Source of the DNA: Pseudomonas viridiflava
GTDB lineage: Bacteria > Pseudomonadota > Gammaproteobacteria > Pseudomonadales > Pseudomonadaceae
NCBI RefSeq assembly: GCF_003702045.1
Contig: NZ_RBTP01000056.1
Span: forward strand, 1 to 64,000
Direction: 5' to 3'
Length of the DNA stretch: 64,000 nt
This document shows, piece after piece, positions 26,622 to 34,667 of this stretch (positions are counted from its first letter, which is position 1; each line of letters begins with the position of its first letter). Both the position numbers and the translations under genes were made by a program. The notes below the pieces were generated by a model. It was not told the origin of the DNA, did no database searches, and saw nothing but the letters and a program-made list of their open reading frames with translations.

Positions 26622-28585
26622 TGACTGGTGAGGGCCGCAACCGGGTCGAGGCGGGCGGCTTTGCGGGCGGGCATGAAGCCGAAGATCACCCCGGTGATCA
26701 ATGCACAGCCAAAGGCTCCCGCCACGGCTGACAGCGAAAAGGCCACCGCGACCTTGCTCAACAGCAACACCGTGCCCATGCCCAGTGCCAGCACGATGCC
26801 GGCCAGCCCTCCGACCACCGAAAGCATCACCGCTTCGGTGAGAAACTGGCGGAGGATGTCGCTCTGACGCGCACCGGTGGCCATGCGGATGCCAATCTCC
26901 CGCGTCCGCTCGCGAACGGTCATCAGCATGATGTTCATGACGCCGATGCCGCCGACCAGCAGCGAGATGGCCGCAATCGAGCCGAGCATCAACGACAACG
27001 TGTTTTGCGTGCGGGCCTCGGCCTGGATCATCGCTGCGTTGTTGGTCAGCTCGTAATCCTGTTTGCCGTTGTGCAGGTGGTTCAGCAGGTCGCGGATCGC
27101 CGCTTCTGCCTGTTTGACGTTTTCGGCGTCGCGGGTAGCGATTGTGATGTACTCCGGGTCTTGCGAGCCGAACAGGCGAATGCTGGCCGATGAATAGGGA
27201 ATCGCGATGCGGTTGTCGCTGTCCAGGTCGCCCGAGCTGGCGCCTTTTTCCTGAAGCACGCCCACCACTTGAAACGGCACGTTCTCGATCAGGATGTACT
27301 GGCCGATGGGGTCGATGCGCTCACCGAACAGCTTTTGCCGGACTTTGTGCCCGATCACAGCCACTGCCGCGGCACTCTGTTCATCGGCTTCGGTGAAGTA
27401 GCTGCCTTCCACCACCGGCCAGTTGAATATGGCCGGGAAGTGCGTGTCGTTGCCGCCCACGTAGCTGGAGTGGTCGACATTGCCGAAGCGCACACCTGCC
27501 TGTCCGCCGTTGACCGGCATGATCATCCTGACCTCGGGCAGATCACCCAGCGCAGCGACTTCTTCGAGGGTGATAATGCCTTTCGGGGCACGCGGGCTGG
27601 GTGCCTTGCCGTTCAAGTAGATGATGTTGGAGCCGAAGGACGACATCTGGGCCATGACCTGACGCTTGCTGCCTTCGCCCACCGCCAGCATGACCACCAC
27701 CGAGGCGACGCCGATCACGATGCCCAGCAGCGTCAGTGCGGTGCGAAACCGGTTGATCCACATCACTCGCCACGCCGCCTGAACGGCGTCGACCAACTCG
27801 CCTTTCCACGCGCTGCGGGCGTTGCTGCCCTGGGCCAGTCGTGCCCGTAGATCGACCGCTTGCAGTGCGCCTGTCGGCTGAGCGTTTCCGACAGTCTCGC
27901 TGAGCGTGTCGCTGACGATTCGCCCGTCGCTGATTTCGATGACGCGTCTGGCGCGGGCGGCGACGTCGCGGTCGTGGGTAATCAGAATGACCACATGGCC
28001 CTGACTGGCCAGCTCATCCAGCAAGGTCATGACTTCCGCGCCGCTGTGGCTGTCCAGTGCCCCGGTGGGTTCATCGGCGAGGATGATGTGGCCGCCGTTC
28101 ATCAAGGCGCGCGCGATCGACACCCGCTGCTGCTGACCGCCAGACAGTTGATGCGGGCGATTGCCGGTGCGCGAGGCCAGCCCCAGCCGATCGAGCAGGG
28201 CGGCGGCGCGGGCATGCCGCTGCGCTGCCGGAGTGCCCGCGTAGATTGCCGGCATCTCGACGTTTTCCTGGGCCGAGCCAGACGGGATCAGGTGATAACC
28301 CTGAAACACGAAGCCGAAGGCTTCGCGGCGCAGCCAGGCCAGCTCGTCACTGCTCAGTTCGGCGACGTTTTCCCCCGCAAACAGGTATTCGCCCGAAGTG
28401 GGGCGGTCCAGGCAGCCCAGAATATTCATCAGCGTCGATTTGCCGGAGCCGGATGCTCCGACAATCGCCACGAACTCTCCGGCGTGGATCGACAGGTCGA
28501 TGCCTTGCAGCACGTTGACCTGCGGGCTGTCGCCTCCGCCATAGGATTTGCGGATGGCCCGCAGGTCGATCAACGGCGTCTGCAT
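26618..28585 (-). CDS. pvdT: MacB-like pyoverdine efflux ATPase/permease PvdT
   Basis: 655 residues. The N-terminal ABC ATPase (about 1-235) has Walker A GASGSGKST, signature LSGGQQQRVS and Walker B IILADEPTGALD. A first membrane segment near 280 (ALTLLGIVIGVASVVVMLAVG), a large periplasmic domain and three C-terminal membrane segments (…IAAISLLVGGIGVMNIM…) follow, as in MacB. Tripartite partner of PvdR and OpmQ. The ATG follows the pvdR stop with no gap (TGAATG). Confidence 0.94.
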   Translation of the reverse strand: MQTPLIDLRAIRKSYGGGDSPQVNVLQGIDLSIHAGEFVAIVGASGSGKSTLMNILGCLDRPTSGEYLFAGENVAELSSDELAWLRREAFGFVFQGYHLIPSGSAQENVEMPAIYAGTPAAQRHARAAALLDRLGLASRTGNRPHQLSGGQQQRVSIARALMNGGHIILADEPTGALDSHSGAEVMTLLDELASQGHVVILITHDRDVAARARRVIEISDGRIVSDTLSETVGNAQPTGALQAVDLRARLAQGSNARSAWKGELVDAVQAAWRVMWINRFRTALTLLGIVIGVASVVVMLAVGEGSKRQVMAQMSSFGSNIIYLNGKAPSPRAPKGIITLEEVAALGDLPEVRMIMPVNGGQAGVRFGNVDHSSYVGGNDTHFPAIFNWPVVEGSYFTEADEQSAAAVAVIGHKVRQKLFGERIDPIGQYILIENVPFQVVGVLQEKGASSGDLDSDNRIAIPYSSASIRLFGSQDPEYITIATRDAENVKQAEAAIRDLLNHLHNGKQDYELTNNAAMIQAEARTQNTLSLMLGSIAAISLLVGGIGVMNIMLMTVRERTREIGIRMATGARQSDILRQFLTEAVMLSVVGGLAGIVLALGMGTVLLLSKVAVAFSLSAVAGAFGCALITGVIFGFMPARKAARLDPVAALTSQ

Positions 28586-29758
28586 TCAGCCTCCGCTGCC
28601 AAGCGCGGAGGGCACCAGCACGCGTTCGCCTTCTTCCAGACCGTCAAGGACCTGCACCCGCAACCGGTCGCTGATCCCGGTGCGCACCTGACGGCTCTGC
28701 ACCTCGCCGCTGGCGGTCAGCACCTGTGCCGTCTGCAGATCGCCTTGGGCGTCGGTTTTCAAGGCCGAAAGCGGTGCGGTCAGCGTGTCCGTCGCGCTGC
28801 TTGCAACGAAAAAGATTTGTGCGGTCATTTCCGCCATCAGCGCCTGATCGTCGTTGTCGACATCCAGCAGTACGGTGTACAGCACCACTCGACCGCCACC
28901 GTTTTTGCGCGAACTGCTCGGGCTGCCGCCGCCCTGATTCGCCTGTTCCAGCGGTTTGGGCGGCACCGGCAGAATCTGGCGCACGGTACTTTTCCAGCGC
29001 CGACTGCCGCCGCTCAGGGTGGTGAAGTAAGCGTTCATGCCCGGTTTCACATGGCCGATGTCGGCCTCGGACACTTCAGCCCAGACGGTCATGGGCGAGA
29101 GCCGGGCGATGCGCAGAATCAACGGGGTCTGTTGTTGCGCATTGAGGGTCTGGCCTTCGCGGGCGTCCAGCGCAACCACGGTGCCGCTCATGGGTGCATA
29201 AATGCGGGTGTAGCCCAGCGCGGCCTCGTCACTGCGCAGTGCGGCCTGGGCTTCCAGGATCTGCGCCTTGAACATGTCGACCCGGGCCTGGGTGGCGTGA
29301 AATTCCGACTCGGCCGCCTGTACGTCTTCGGCACGGGTTGCGCCACCGGCCGCCAGACGCTGCTGACGTTGCCGCTTCTGCTGCGCGAGCTCGTGCAGCG
29401 CACGTTGCTCCTGAAGCTGTGCCTTGAGGTTGTCGATAGCGTAGCGCGCCGCGTCGAGTCTGGCTTTTTGAGTGGACGGGTCGATTTCGACCAACAGCTG
29501 ACCTTCCTTGACCTGGTCGCCCACTTGCACGTGGATCTTCATGATCTGCCCGGTGGCCTGCGAACCGACGTCAACGTAGCTGCGCGGTTGCAGAGTGCCC
29601 AACGCTGTCACGCTGCTTTCTATGTTGCTGCGGGTGACTGTCACGGTAGGCACGTTGCTGTGGCTGTCCGGCAGGATTTGCCAGGCGCACACGGCGATGA
29701 CCGGAAACAGGCACAGCGCCGCGAGGACAGTGCGCCGAGGGAGTCGAGAGCGTTTCAT
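28586..29758 (-). CDS. pvdR: Periplasmic adaptor (membrane fusion protein) PvdR
   Basis: 390 residues with an N-terminal hydrophobic anchor (TVLAALCLFPVIAVCAW) and the MacA/HlyD adaptor arrangement. These are a lipoyl half (GTLQPRSYVDVGSQATGQI), a coiled-coil hairpin about residues 95-175 rich in Gln, Ala and Glu, the second lipoyl half (APMSGTVVALDAREGQTL), then beta-barrel and membrane-proximal domains. It links the PvdT pump to OpmQ. First gene of pvdRT-opmQ, with an exact PvdS-type promoter about 70-90 bp upstream. Confidence 0.94.
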   Translation of the reverse strand: MKRSRLPRRTVLAALCLFPVIAVCAWQILPDSHSNVPTVTVTRSNIESSVTALGTLQPRSYVDVGSQATGQIMKIHVQVGDQVKEGQLLVEIDPSTQKARLDAARYAIDNLKAQLQEQRALHELAQQKRQRQQRLAAGGATRAEDVQAAESEFHATQARVDMFKAQILEAQAALRSDEAALGYTRIYAPMSGTVVALDAREGQTLNAQQQTPLILRIARLSPMTVWAEVSEADIGHVKPGMNAYFTTLSGGSRRWKSTVRQILPVPPKPLEQANQGGGSPSSSRKNGGGRVVLYTVLLDVDNDDQALMAEMTAQIFFVASSATDTLTAPLSALKTDAQGDLQTAQVLTASGEVQSRQVRTGISDRLRVQVLDGLEEGERVLVPSALGSGG

Positions 29759-29823
29759 GCAGGGTTCCTGCCTGGAAAAAATCGGCCGGGCGACGGGCGA
29801 CGGCTATGGGGGCTGTCAGTAAG

Positions 29824-29847
29824 ACGAGGCGAGTGGAGCGGAATTTA
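29824..29847 (-). promoter_or_regulatory. PvdS-type promoter (IS box) for pvdRT-opmQ
   Basis: Minus strand: TAAAT (29847-29843), 16 bases, CGT (29826-29824), an exact match. It is 66 bp from the pvdR ATG. Confidence 0.87.
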
Positions 29848-29876
29848 GCGTTGTCGGGCTATAGCCCTTAATCGAC

Positions 29877-29899
29877 TAAATTTCGGGCTCCAATCTCGT
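29877..29899 (+). promoter_or_regulatory. Candidate variant IS box toward pvdQ (15-base spacer)
   Basis: Plus strand TAAAT (29877-29881), 15 bases, CGT (29897-29899). The spacer is one base shorter than the PvdS consensus and it lies about 270 bp before pvdQ, with a REP doublet between. It is the only IS-box-like sequence facing pvdQ. Confidence 0.4.
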
Positions 29900-29989
29900 T
29901 TAAAGGTCAGTTTGTAGCGCTGTCGCACGGCACGCTTTTTGTGAAGCACCACCACGTCTTTGACGTAGCGCTATCGCGCAGCAAACACA

Positions 29990-30079
29990 GTGGGAGCGGA
30001 CTTGTCCGCGAATGCCGTATTTCAGCCACTGCAAATGCGTCGAATGTACCGGCCTTTTCGCGGACAAGTCCGCCCCCAC
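29990..30079. repeat. REP doublet upstream of pvdQ
   Basis: An element GTGGGAGCGGACTTGTCCGC (29990 onward, ending GAA at 30012) and its inverted copy TTTTCGCGGACAAGTCCG…CCCCCAC (30055-30079), separated by about 42 bp. This is the P. syringae-type paired REP arrangement, with each half itself a GCGGACttGTCCGC palindrome. Confidence 0.85.
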
Positions 30080-30170
30080 AAAAGTCCGTGTTTTCCCGTG
30101 AATTTACGTTCTGTCTGTTTGAAACGGTCCGTTCCGGTCCTCTTCGTTTTCCTGCCCAGTTGGAGTCAGC

Positions 30171-32503
30171 GTGTTTATGTCCAGGCCCTTGTCCGGTTTA
30201 CTTGTTGCAGGTCTTTCGTTCGGGCTGGTGCTGCCCGCTCAGGCACTGGTTGCTCCCGAGAATCAGAGCGCCTCGGCGCAAGTGCGTCGCACCACATTTG
30301 GCGTGCCGCATATCGTAGCTGCTGACGAACGCGGGCTGGGTTACGGCATCGGTTACGCCTATGCCCAGGACAACCTGTGCCTGCTCGCCAACGAGGTCGT
30401 TACGGTCAATGGTGAGCGCTCCCGCTATTTCGGCCCCGACAAGGCGACCCTCGAACAGCGCAACAATATGGCCAGCGACCTGCTGTTCAAATGGCTGAAC
30501 ACGCCTGAGGCGCTGGCCGATTTCTGGAAGGCCCAGCCGGCCGAGATTCGTCAATTGATGCAGGGTTACGCGGCCGGCTATAACCGCTCACTGGGCGAGC
30601 AGCATGCCAAAGGCTTGCCGACAGCCTGCGCCGCTGAATGGGTACGACCGATCAGTACCGACGATCTGGTGCGCCTGACCCGTCGATTGCTGGTCGAAGG
30701 CGGGGTGGGGCAGTTCACTGAAGCGCTGGCCGGGGCCAGCCCGCCGCAGAAGGGTGCTCAGGTCGGCGTTGAGCGCGAGCAGCGTCAGGCCTTACAACTG
30801 GCTGCCGCTCGCAATGAGCGGTTCGCACTGGAGCGCGGTAGCAATGCGGTGGCGATCGGGCGCGAGCTGTCGGCCAACGGACGCGGCATGTTGCTGGCCA
30901 ACCCGCACTTCCCGTGGGGCGGCGGCATGCGTTTCTATCAGATGCACCTGACCATCCCCGGCAAGCTGGACGTGATGGGCGCTGCGTTGCCGGGGTTGCC
31001 GCTGATCAACATCGGCTTCAACCAGCACCTGGCCTGGACCCATACCGTCGATACGTCCAGGCATTTCACCCTGCATCGTTTGCAACTGGACCCGAAAGAC
31101 CCGACACGTTACCTGCTCGACGGCAAGTCAGTGGCGATGGGCAAGCAACAGCTCAGCGTGCAGGTGAAGCAGGCGGACGGCAGCGTCAAGCCGGTGACCC
31201 GTACCGTCTATTCATCGACATTCGGTCCGGTGGTGCAATGGCCGGGAAGGCTGGACTGGGATGACAAGTTCGCCTTCAGCCTGCGCGATGCAAACCTGAA
31301 GAACGACCGGGTGCTGCAACAGTGGTATGCGATGGATCAGGCCAAGAGTCTCAAAGCGTTCCAGGATTCGGTGCGCAGCCTTCAGGGGATTCCGTGGGTG
31401 AACACCGTGGCGGTGGATGCCAAGGGCCAGGCGCTGTACAGCCGAATGTCGACGCGGTGAAGCTTGCCAAGTGCAGCGACCCGCGCATCGGCACCGAATT
31501 GATCGTCCTCGACGGTTCGCGCAGTGACTGTAACTGGGATATCTCGCCCGAGGCGGCGCAGCCGGGTATTTACCCTTCGTCGCGACAGCCGCAACTGTTG
31601 CGAACAGACTTCGTGCAGCATTCCAACGACTCAGCCTGGATGGTCAACCCGGCAGCGCCGCAGAAAAACTTCTCGCCGCTGATCAGCCAGGAAGGCCAGC
31701 CGCTCGGGTTGCGTGCGCGTTTTGCGCTGGATCGACTCGGCAAACTGCAGCAGATGGGCAAGGTCAGCGTCGAGAACCTGCAAGCCATGGTGATGGACAA
31801 CGAGGTGTATCAGGCCGGGCAAGTATTGCCGGACCTCTTGCAGTTCTGTGCCACAGGGCTGGGTGGCGATGAAAAACGCCTCGCACCGCTGTGTACAGCC
31901 CTGAAAACCTGGGACGGACGCGCTGATCTCAACAGCGGCTTGGGTTTGGTGTATTTCCAGAAAATCATGAGCGCGATGCAGACGGTCGGTTCGCGCTGGC
32001 GAGTGGTGTTCGATGCCAAGGACCCGGTTCACACGCCCCGTGGTCTGGCCATCGAGTACCCGGAAGTTGCTACGGCGTTACGTGCCGCCATGCTGACGGC
32101 GCTGGATGAAGTGAGCAAGGCCGGTCTGTCAGCGAAGACGACCTGGGGTGACATTCAGGTGTCGAGCCAGAGTGGTGTACCTGTTCCGATCCACGGCGGT
32201 CCGGCAGCACTGGGCGTCTACAACGCGATGCAGACCGTAGCGGGCAAGGACGGCAAGCGTGAAGTGGTCAGCGGCACCAGCTATCTGCAAGTGGTGACGT
32301 TCGACAATGATGGTCCGCAGGCCAAGGGGCTGCTGGCGTTCTCCGAGTCGAGCAACCCGCAGTCGGCGCATTCAAGGGACCAGACCGAGGCGTTTTCGAA
32401 GAAGCAATGGACGACGCTGCCGTTCACCGAGCAGCAAATCAAGGCTGATCCGGGGTATCAGGTGCTGGAGATCAAGGAAGACCCTTCGTCTTCCGGACGC
32501 TGA
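30171..32503 (+). pseudogene. pvdQ: Frameshifted pyoverdine/AHL acylase gene pvdQ
   Basis: Ntn-hydrolase (peptidase S45) acylase. In the periplasm PvdQ removes the fatty acyl chain from the pyoverdine precursor and also degrades long-chain acyl-homoserine lactones. The GTG at 30171 has GGAG 5 bases upstream (ATG at 30177 also possible), followed by a signal peptide ending AQA. The chain-splitting serine (S224 from the GTG, RGSNAVAIG) and the beta-chain histidine at beta-23 (NPHFPW) are intact. After GQALY (to 31439) the frame is lost and stops at 31458-31460, giving 429 residues. The homologous sequence resumes at 31442 in another frame (PNVDAVKLAKC…) and runs to 32503 without further damage. 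About 18 bases expected from the P. aeruginosa protein are replaced by 2, a net loss of about 16. The truncated form lacks the oxyanion Asn in HSNDSAW. Confidence 0.9.
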
Positions 32504-32578
32504 TCGGGCAGTTGTCAATCAGCTAGCCGCCGTGATTGGGCCGCGTGGCCCAATTCACATTGCTTAAGGGCCGTGTTG

Positions 32579-32881
32579 TCAGCCGCCTTGCGTATCGATA
32601 TCAGCATCGACGCCTTGGGTCGGTTGATGATTGCGTTGAGTCTGGGGCTTTTCCTGAGGCTCATAGTCAGGCACATAGGCGCTTTTTTCAGACGAGCCTT
32701 GCGACTGGCTCTGGCTCTGGCTTTGCTGCTGGTTATGACGCTGGCCGTCATGCCCGCTCGAATCCGGTACAGCATCCGGCTCTTGCGGATCGATAGCCGG
32801 ATCGTTGCGGTCCGTCCCTTGGTCCGGCGGCGTGTGTTGACCGGGTGCCTGCTCTTTTTGCCGTTGCGGTTCGGTAGACAT
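32579..32881 (-). CDS. Small, disordered Gln/Ser/Pro-rich protein of unknown function
   Basis: 100 residues from the ATG at 32881, preceded by GAGGT at normal spacing. The sequence is highly polar with no hydrophobic core: many Gln, Pro, Asp, Glu and Ser, and a QQQSQSQSQSQ stretch in the middle. No signal peptide, membrane segment or known domain is seen, and it should be intrinsically disordered. The gene stands alone between pvdQ and the aminotransferase gene, convergent with pvdQ. The open frame extends to 33022, but the start with the ribosome site is preferred. The roughly 200-bp stretch from here to the aminotransferase stop shows nothing definite. Confidence 0.7.
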   Translation of the reverse strand: MSTEPQRQKEQAPGQHTPPDQGTDRNDPAIDPQEPDAVPDSSGHDGQRHNQQQSQSQSQSQGSSEKSAYVPDYEPQEKPQTQRNHQPTQGVDADIDTQGG

Positions 32882-33085
32882 GTATACCTCGAAAGTCTGC
32901 TTCAAAAATGGCTGACAGACGTTCGAGGCGGAGAGGAAAGGGATCGTTCGATCGGATTGCCGAGTGGTATAAGCGGTGCTGACTGAGCCCGACCATCGTG
33001 CCCACGCTCCGCGTCCGGCCATTTGTGACGCAGAGCGTCACGGGATGCATGGCTGCGTGGAGCGATGAGCTCGATCATTTTCTTC

Positions 33086-34282
33086 TTACAACACCTTCTT
33101 GATCGCGTCGCACACCGCGTCAATGTTCTTCTGGTTCAGCGCAGCGACACAGATACGACCGGTGTCCAGCGCATAGATCCCAAACTCGCTGCGCAGGCGC
33201 TGGGCTTGGTCGGCAGTCAGGCCTGAGTAAGAGAACATGCCGCACTGGCGGCCGACGAAACTGAAGTCCTGACCGGCCGGGTTGTCGGCCAGACGCTCGA
33301 CCATCGCCTTGCGCATGCCCTGGATGCGCACGCGCATTTCGCCCAGTTCCGTTTCCCACATGGCACGCAGCGCCGGATCGTTGAGCACGGCGGCGGAAAT
33401 GATTGCACCGTGGGTCGGCGGGTTGGAGTAGTTGGTGCGGATCACGCGCTTGACCTGGGACAGGACGCGAGTGGTTTCTTCTTTGGATTCAGTGACAATC
33501 GACAGCGCACCCACACGTTCGCCGTACAGCGACAGCGACTTGGAGAACGAGCTGGAGGCGAAGAAGGTCAAGCCGGACTCAGCGAACAGGCGCACAGCGA
33601 TGGCGTCTTCCTGAATGCCTTGGCCGAAGCCCTGATAAGCCATGTCCAGGAACGGCACGTGCCCTTTGGCCTTGACCACTTCCAGCACTTTTTTCCAGTC
33701 TTCCAGGTTCAGGTCGACGCCGGTCGGGTTATGGCAGCAGGCGTGCAGCACGACCACGGAATGGTCAGGCAGGTTTTGCAGGTCTTCGAGCATGCCGCCA
33801 CGGTTCACATCGTGGGAGGCTGCGTCGTAGTAACGGTAGTTCTGAACCGGGAAACCTGCGGTTTCGAACAGTGCGCGGTGGTTTTCCCAGCTCGGGTCGC
33901 TGATGGCTACGACAGCGTTGGGCAGCAGTTGCTTGAGGAAGTCTGCACCGATTTTCAGCGCGCCGGTGCCGCCGACCGATTGAGTGGTCAGCACACGGCC
34001 TGACGCGATCAGCGGCGAATCTGCGCCCAGCAGCAGTTTCTGCACGGCCTGGTCGTAGGCGGCGATGCCGTCGATTGGCAAATAACCCCGTGGCGCATGC
34101 TGCGCCACGCGGATCTTCTCGGCTTCAGCCACTGCGCGCAGCAGAGGAATGCGTCCGTCTTCGTCACAGTAGACGCCCACGCCAAGATTGACCTTGGTGG
34201 TGCGGGTGTCGGCGTTGAATGCTTCGTTGATACCCAGGATCGGATCGCGGGGCGCCATTTCGACAGCGGAGAAGAGGCTCAT
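33086..34282 (-). CDS. tyrB: Aromatic-amino-acid / aspartate aminotransferase
   Basis: 398 residues, class-I PLP aminotransferase of the AspC/TyrB type. The start MSLFSAVEMAPRDPILGINEAF is characteristic of the family and matches its usual length, so the ATG at 34282 was chosen over longer frames. Key motifs: HACCHNPTG, DMAYQGFG and the PLP lysine in SSSFSKSLSLYGERVG; the substrate-carboxylate arginine region is near the end (GRICVAALN). It transfers amino groups between 2-oxoglutarate/glutamate and aromatic keto acids or oxaloacetate in the cytoplasm. Divergent from uvrB. The sequence cannot settle TyrB versus AspC specificity. Confidence 0.9.
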   Translation of the reverse strand: MSLFSAVEMAPRDPILGINEAFNADTRTTKVNLGVGVYCDEDGRIPLLRAVAEAEKIRVAQHAPRGYLPIDGIAAYDQAVQKLLLGADSPLIASGRVLTTQSVGGTGALKIGADFLKQLLPNAVVAISDPSWENHRALFETAGFPVQNYRYYDAASHDVNRGGMLEDLQNLPDHSVVVLHACCHNPTGVDLNLEDWKKVLEVVKAKGHVPFLDMAYQGFGQGIQEDAIAVRLFAESGLTFFASSSFSKSLSLYGERVGALSIVTESKEETTRVLSQVKRVIRTNYSNPPTHGAIISAAVLNDPALRAMWETELGEMRVRIQGMRKAMVERLADNPAGQDFSFVGRQCGMFSYSGLTADQAQRLRSEFGIYALDTGRICVAALNQKNIDAVCDAIKKVL

Positions 34283-34667
34283 TTTTGCGGCAGCTCTGAA
34301 TGAAGGAGGGAGGGAAATGCACGCCGCGGCCGAATGCGCCAAAGCGGTGCATAAACGGGGAGCTAGTATAAAGAGCATCCCCCCCAGGGGCGACAGGGGA
34401 GTGCAGGTTTTTTCAAGGTTTTTCGGATTATTTGCAGAACGTTCGTCCCGTTGAAACCTCAATGATGTAAGCACTGATTGAATGAGCGCCTTGAAACATG
34501 CGCAAACGTCTCCATTTACAGTGCATCACTTCAAGCACTGACACCACCGCACGTCGTCCCCCGTTGACGGGACGAGCCGTCGGTGGTGATTTCGTCATTG
34601 CCGGTGCAAGCCGTGCGGACGAGTCCTTGTCGCGAACCCCGACGCGAACGAATTCAAGAGGTAGGTT
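34283..34667. promoter_or_regulatory. Divergent promoter region aminotransferase / uvrB with a long hairpin
   Basis: 385 bp without a gene. A minus-strand -10 candidate TATACT lies at 34370-34365 for the aminotransferase gene. A long stem-loop lies at 34542-34588: CACCACCG pairs with CGGTGGTG and, inside it, TCGTCCC pairs with GGGACGA around an 8-base loop. No T-run follows, so it is not a simple terminator; it is about 80 bases before the uvrB start. I found no LexA box. Confidence 0.5.

Noticed and set aside
31322..32503. A separate gene starting inside pvdQ in the second frame
   Set aside because: Its first ~40 residues are meaningless, while the rest continues PvdQ exactly from 31442. 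It is the displaced 3' half, not an independent gene.
34300..34667. SOS (LexA) box before uvrB
   Set aside because: No CTGT-N8-ACAG sequence was found in the gap.
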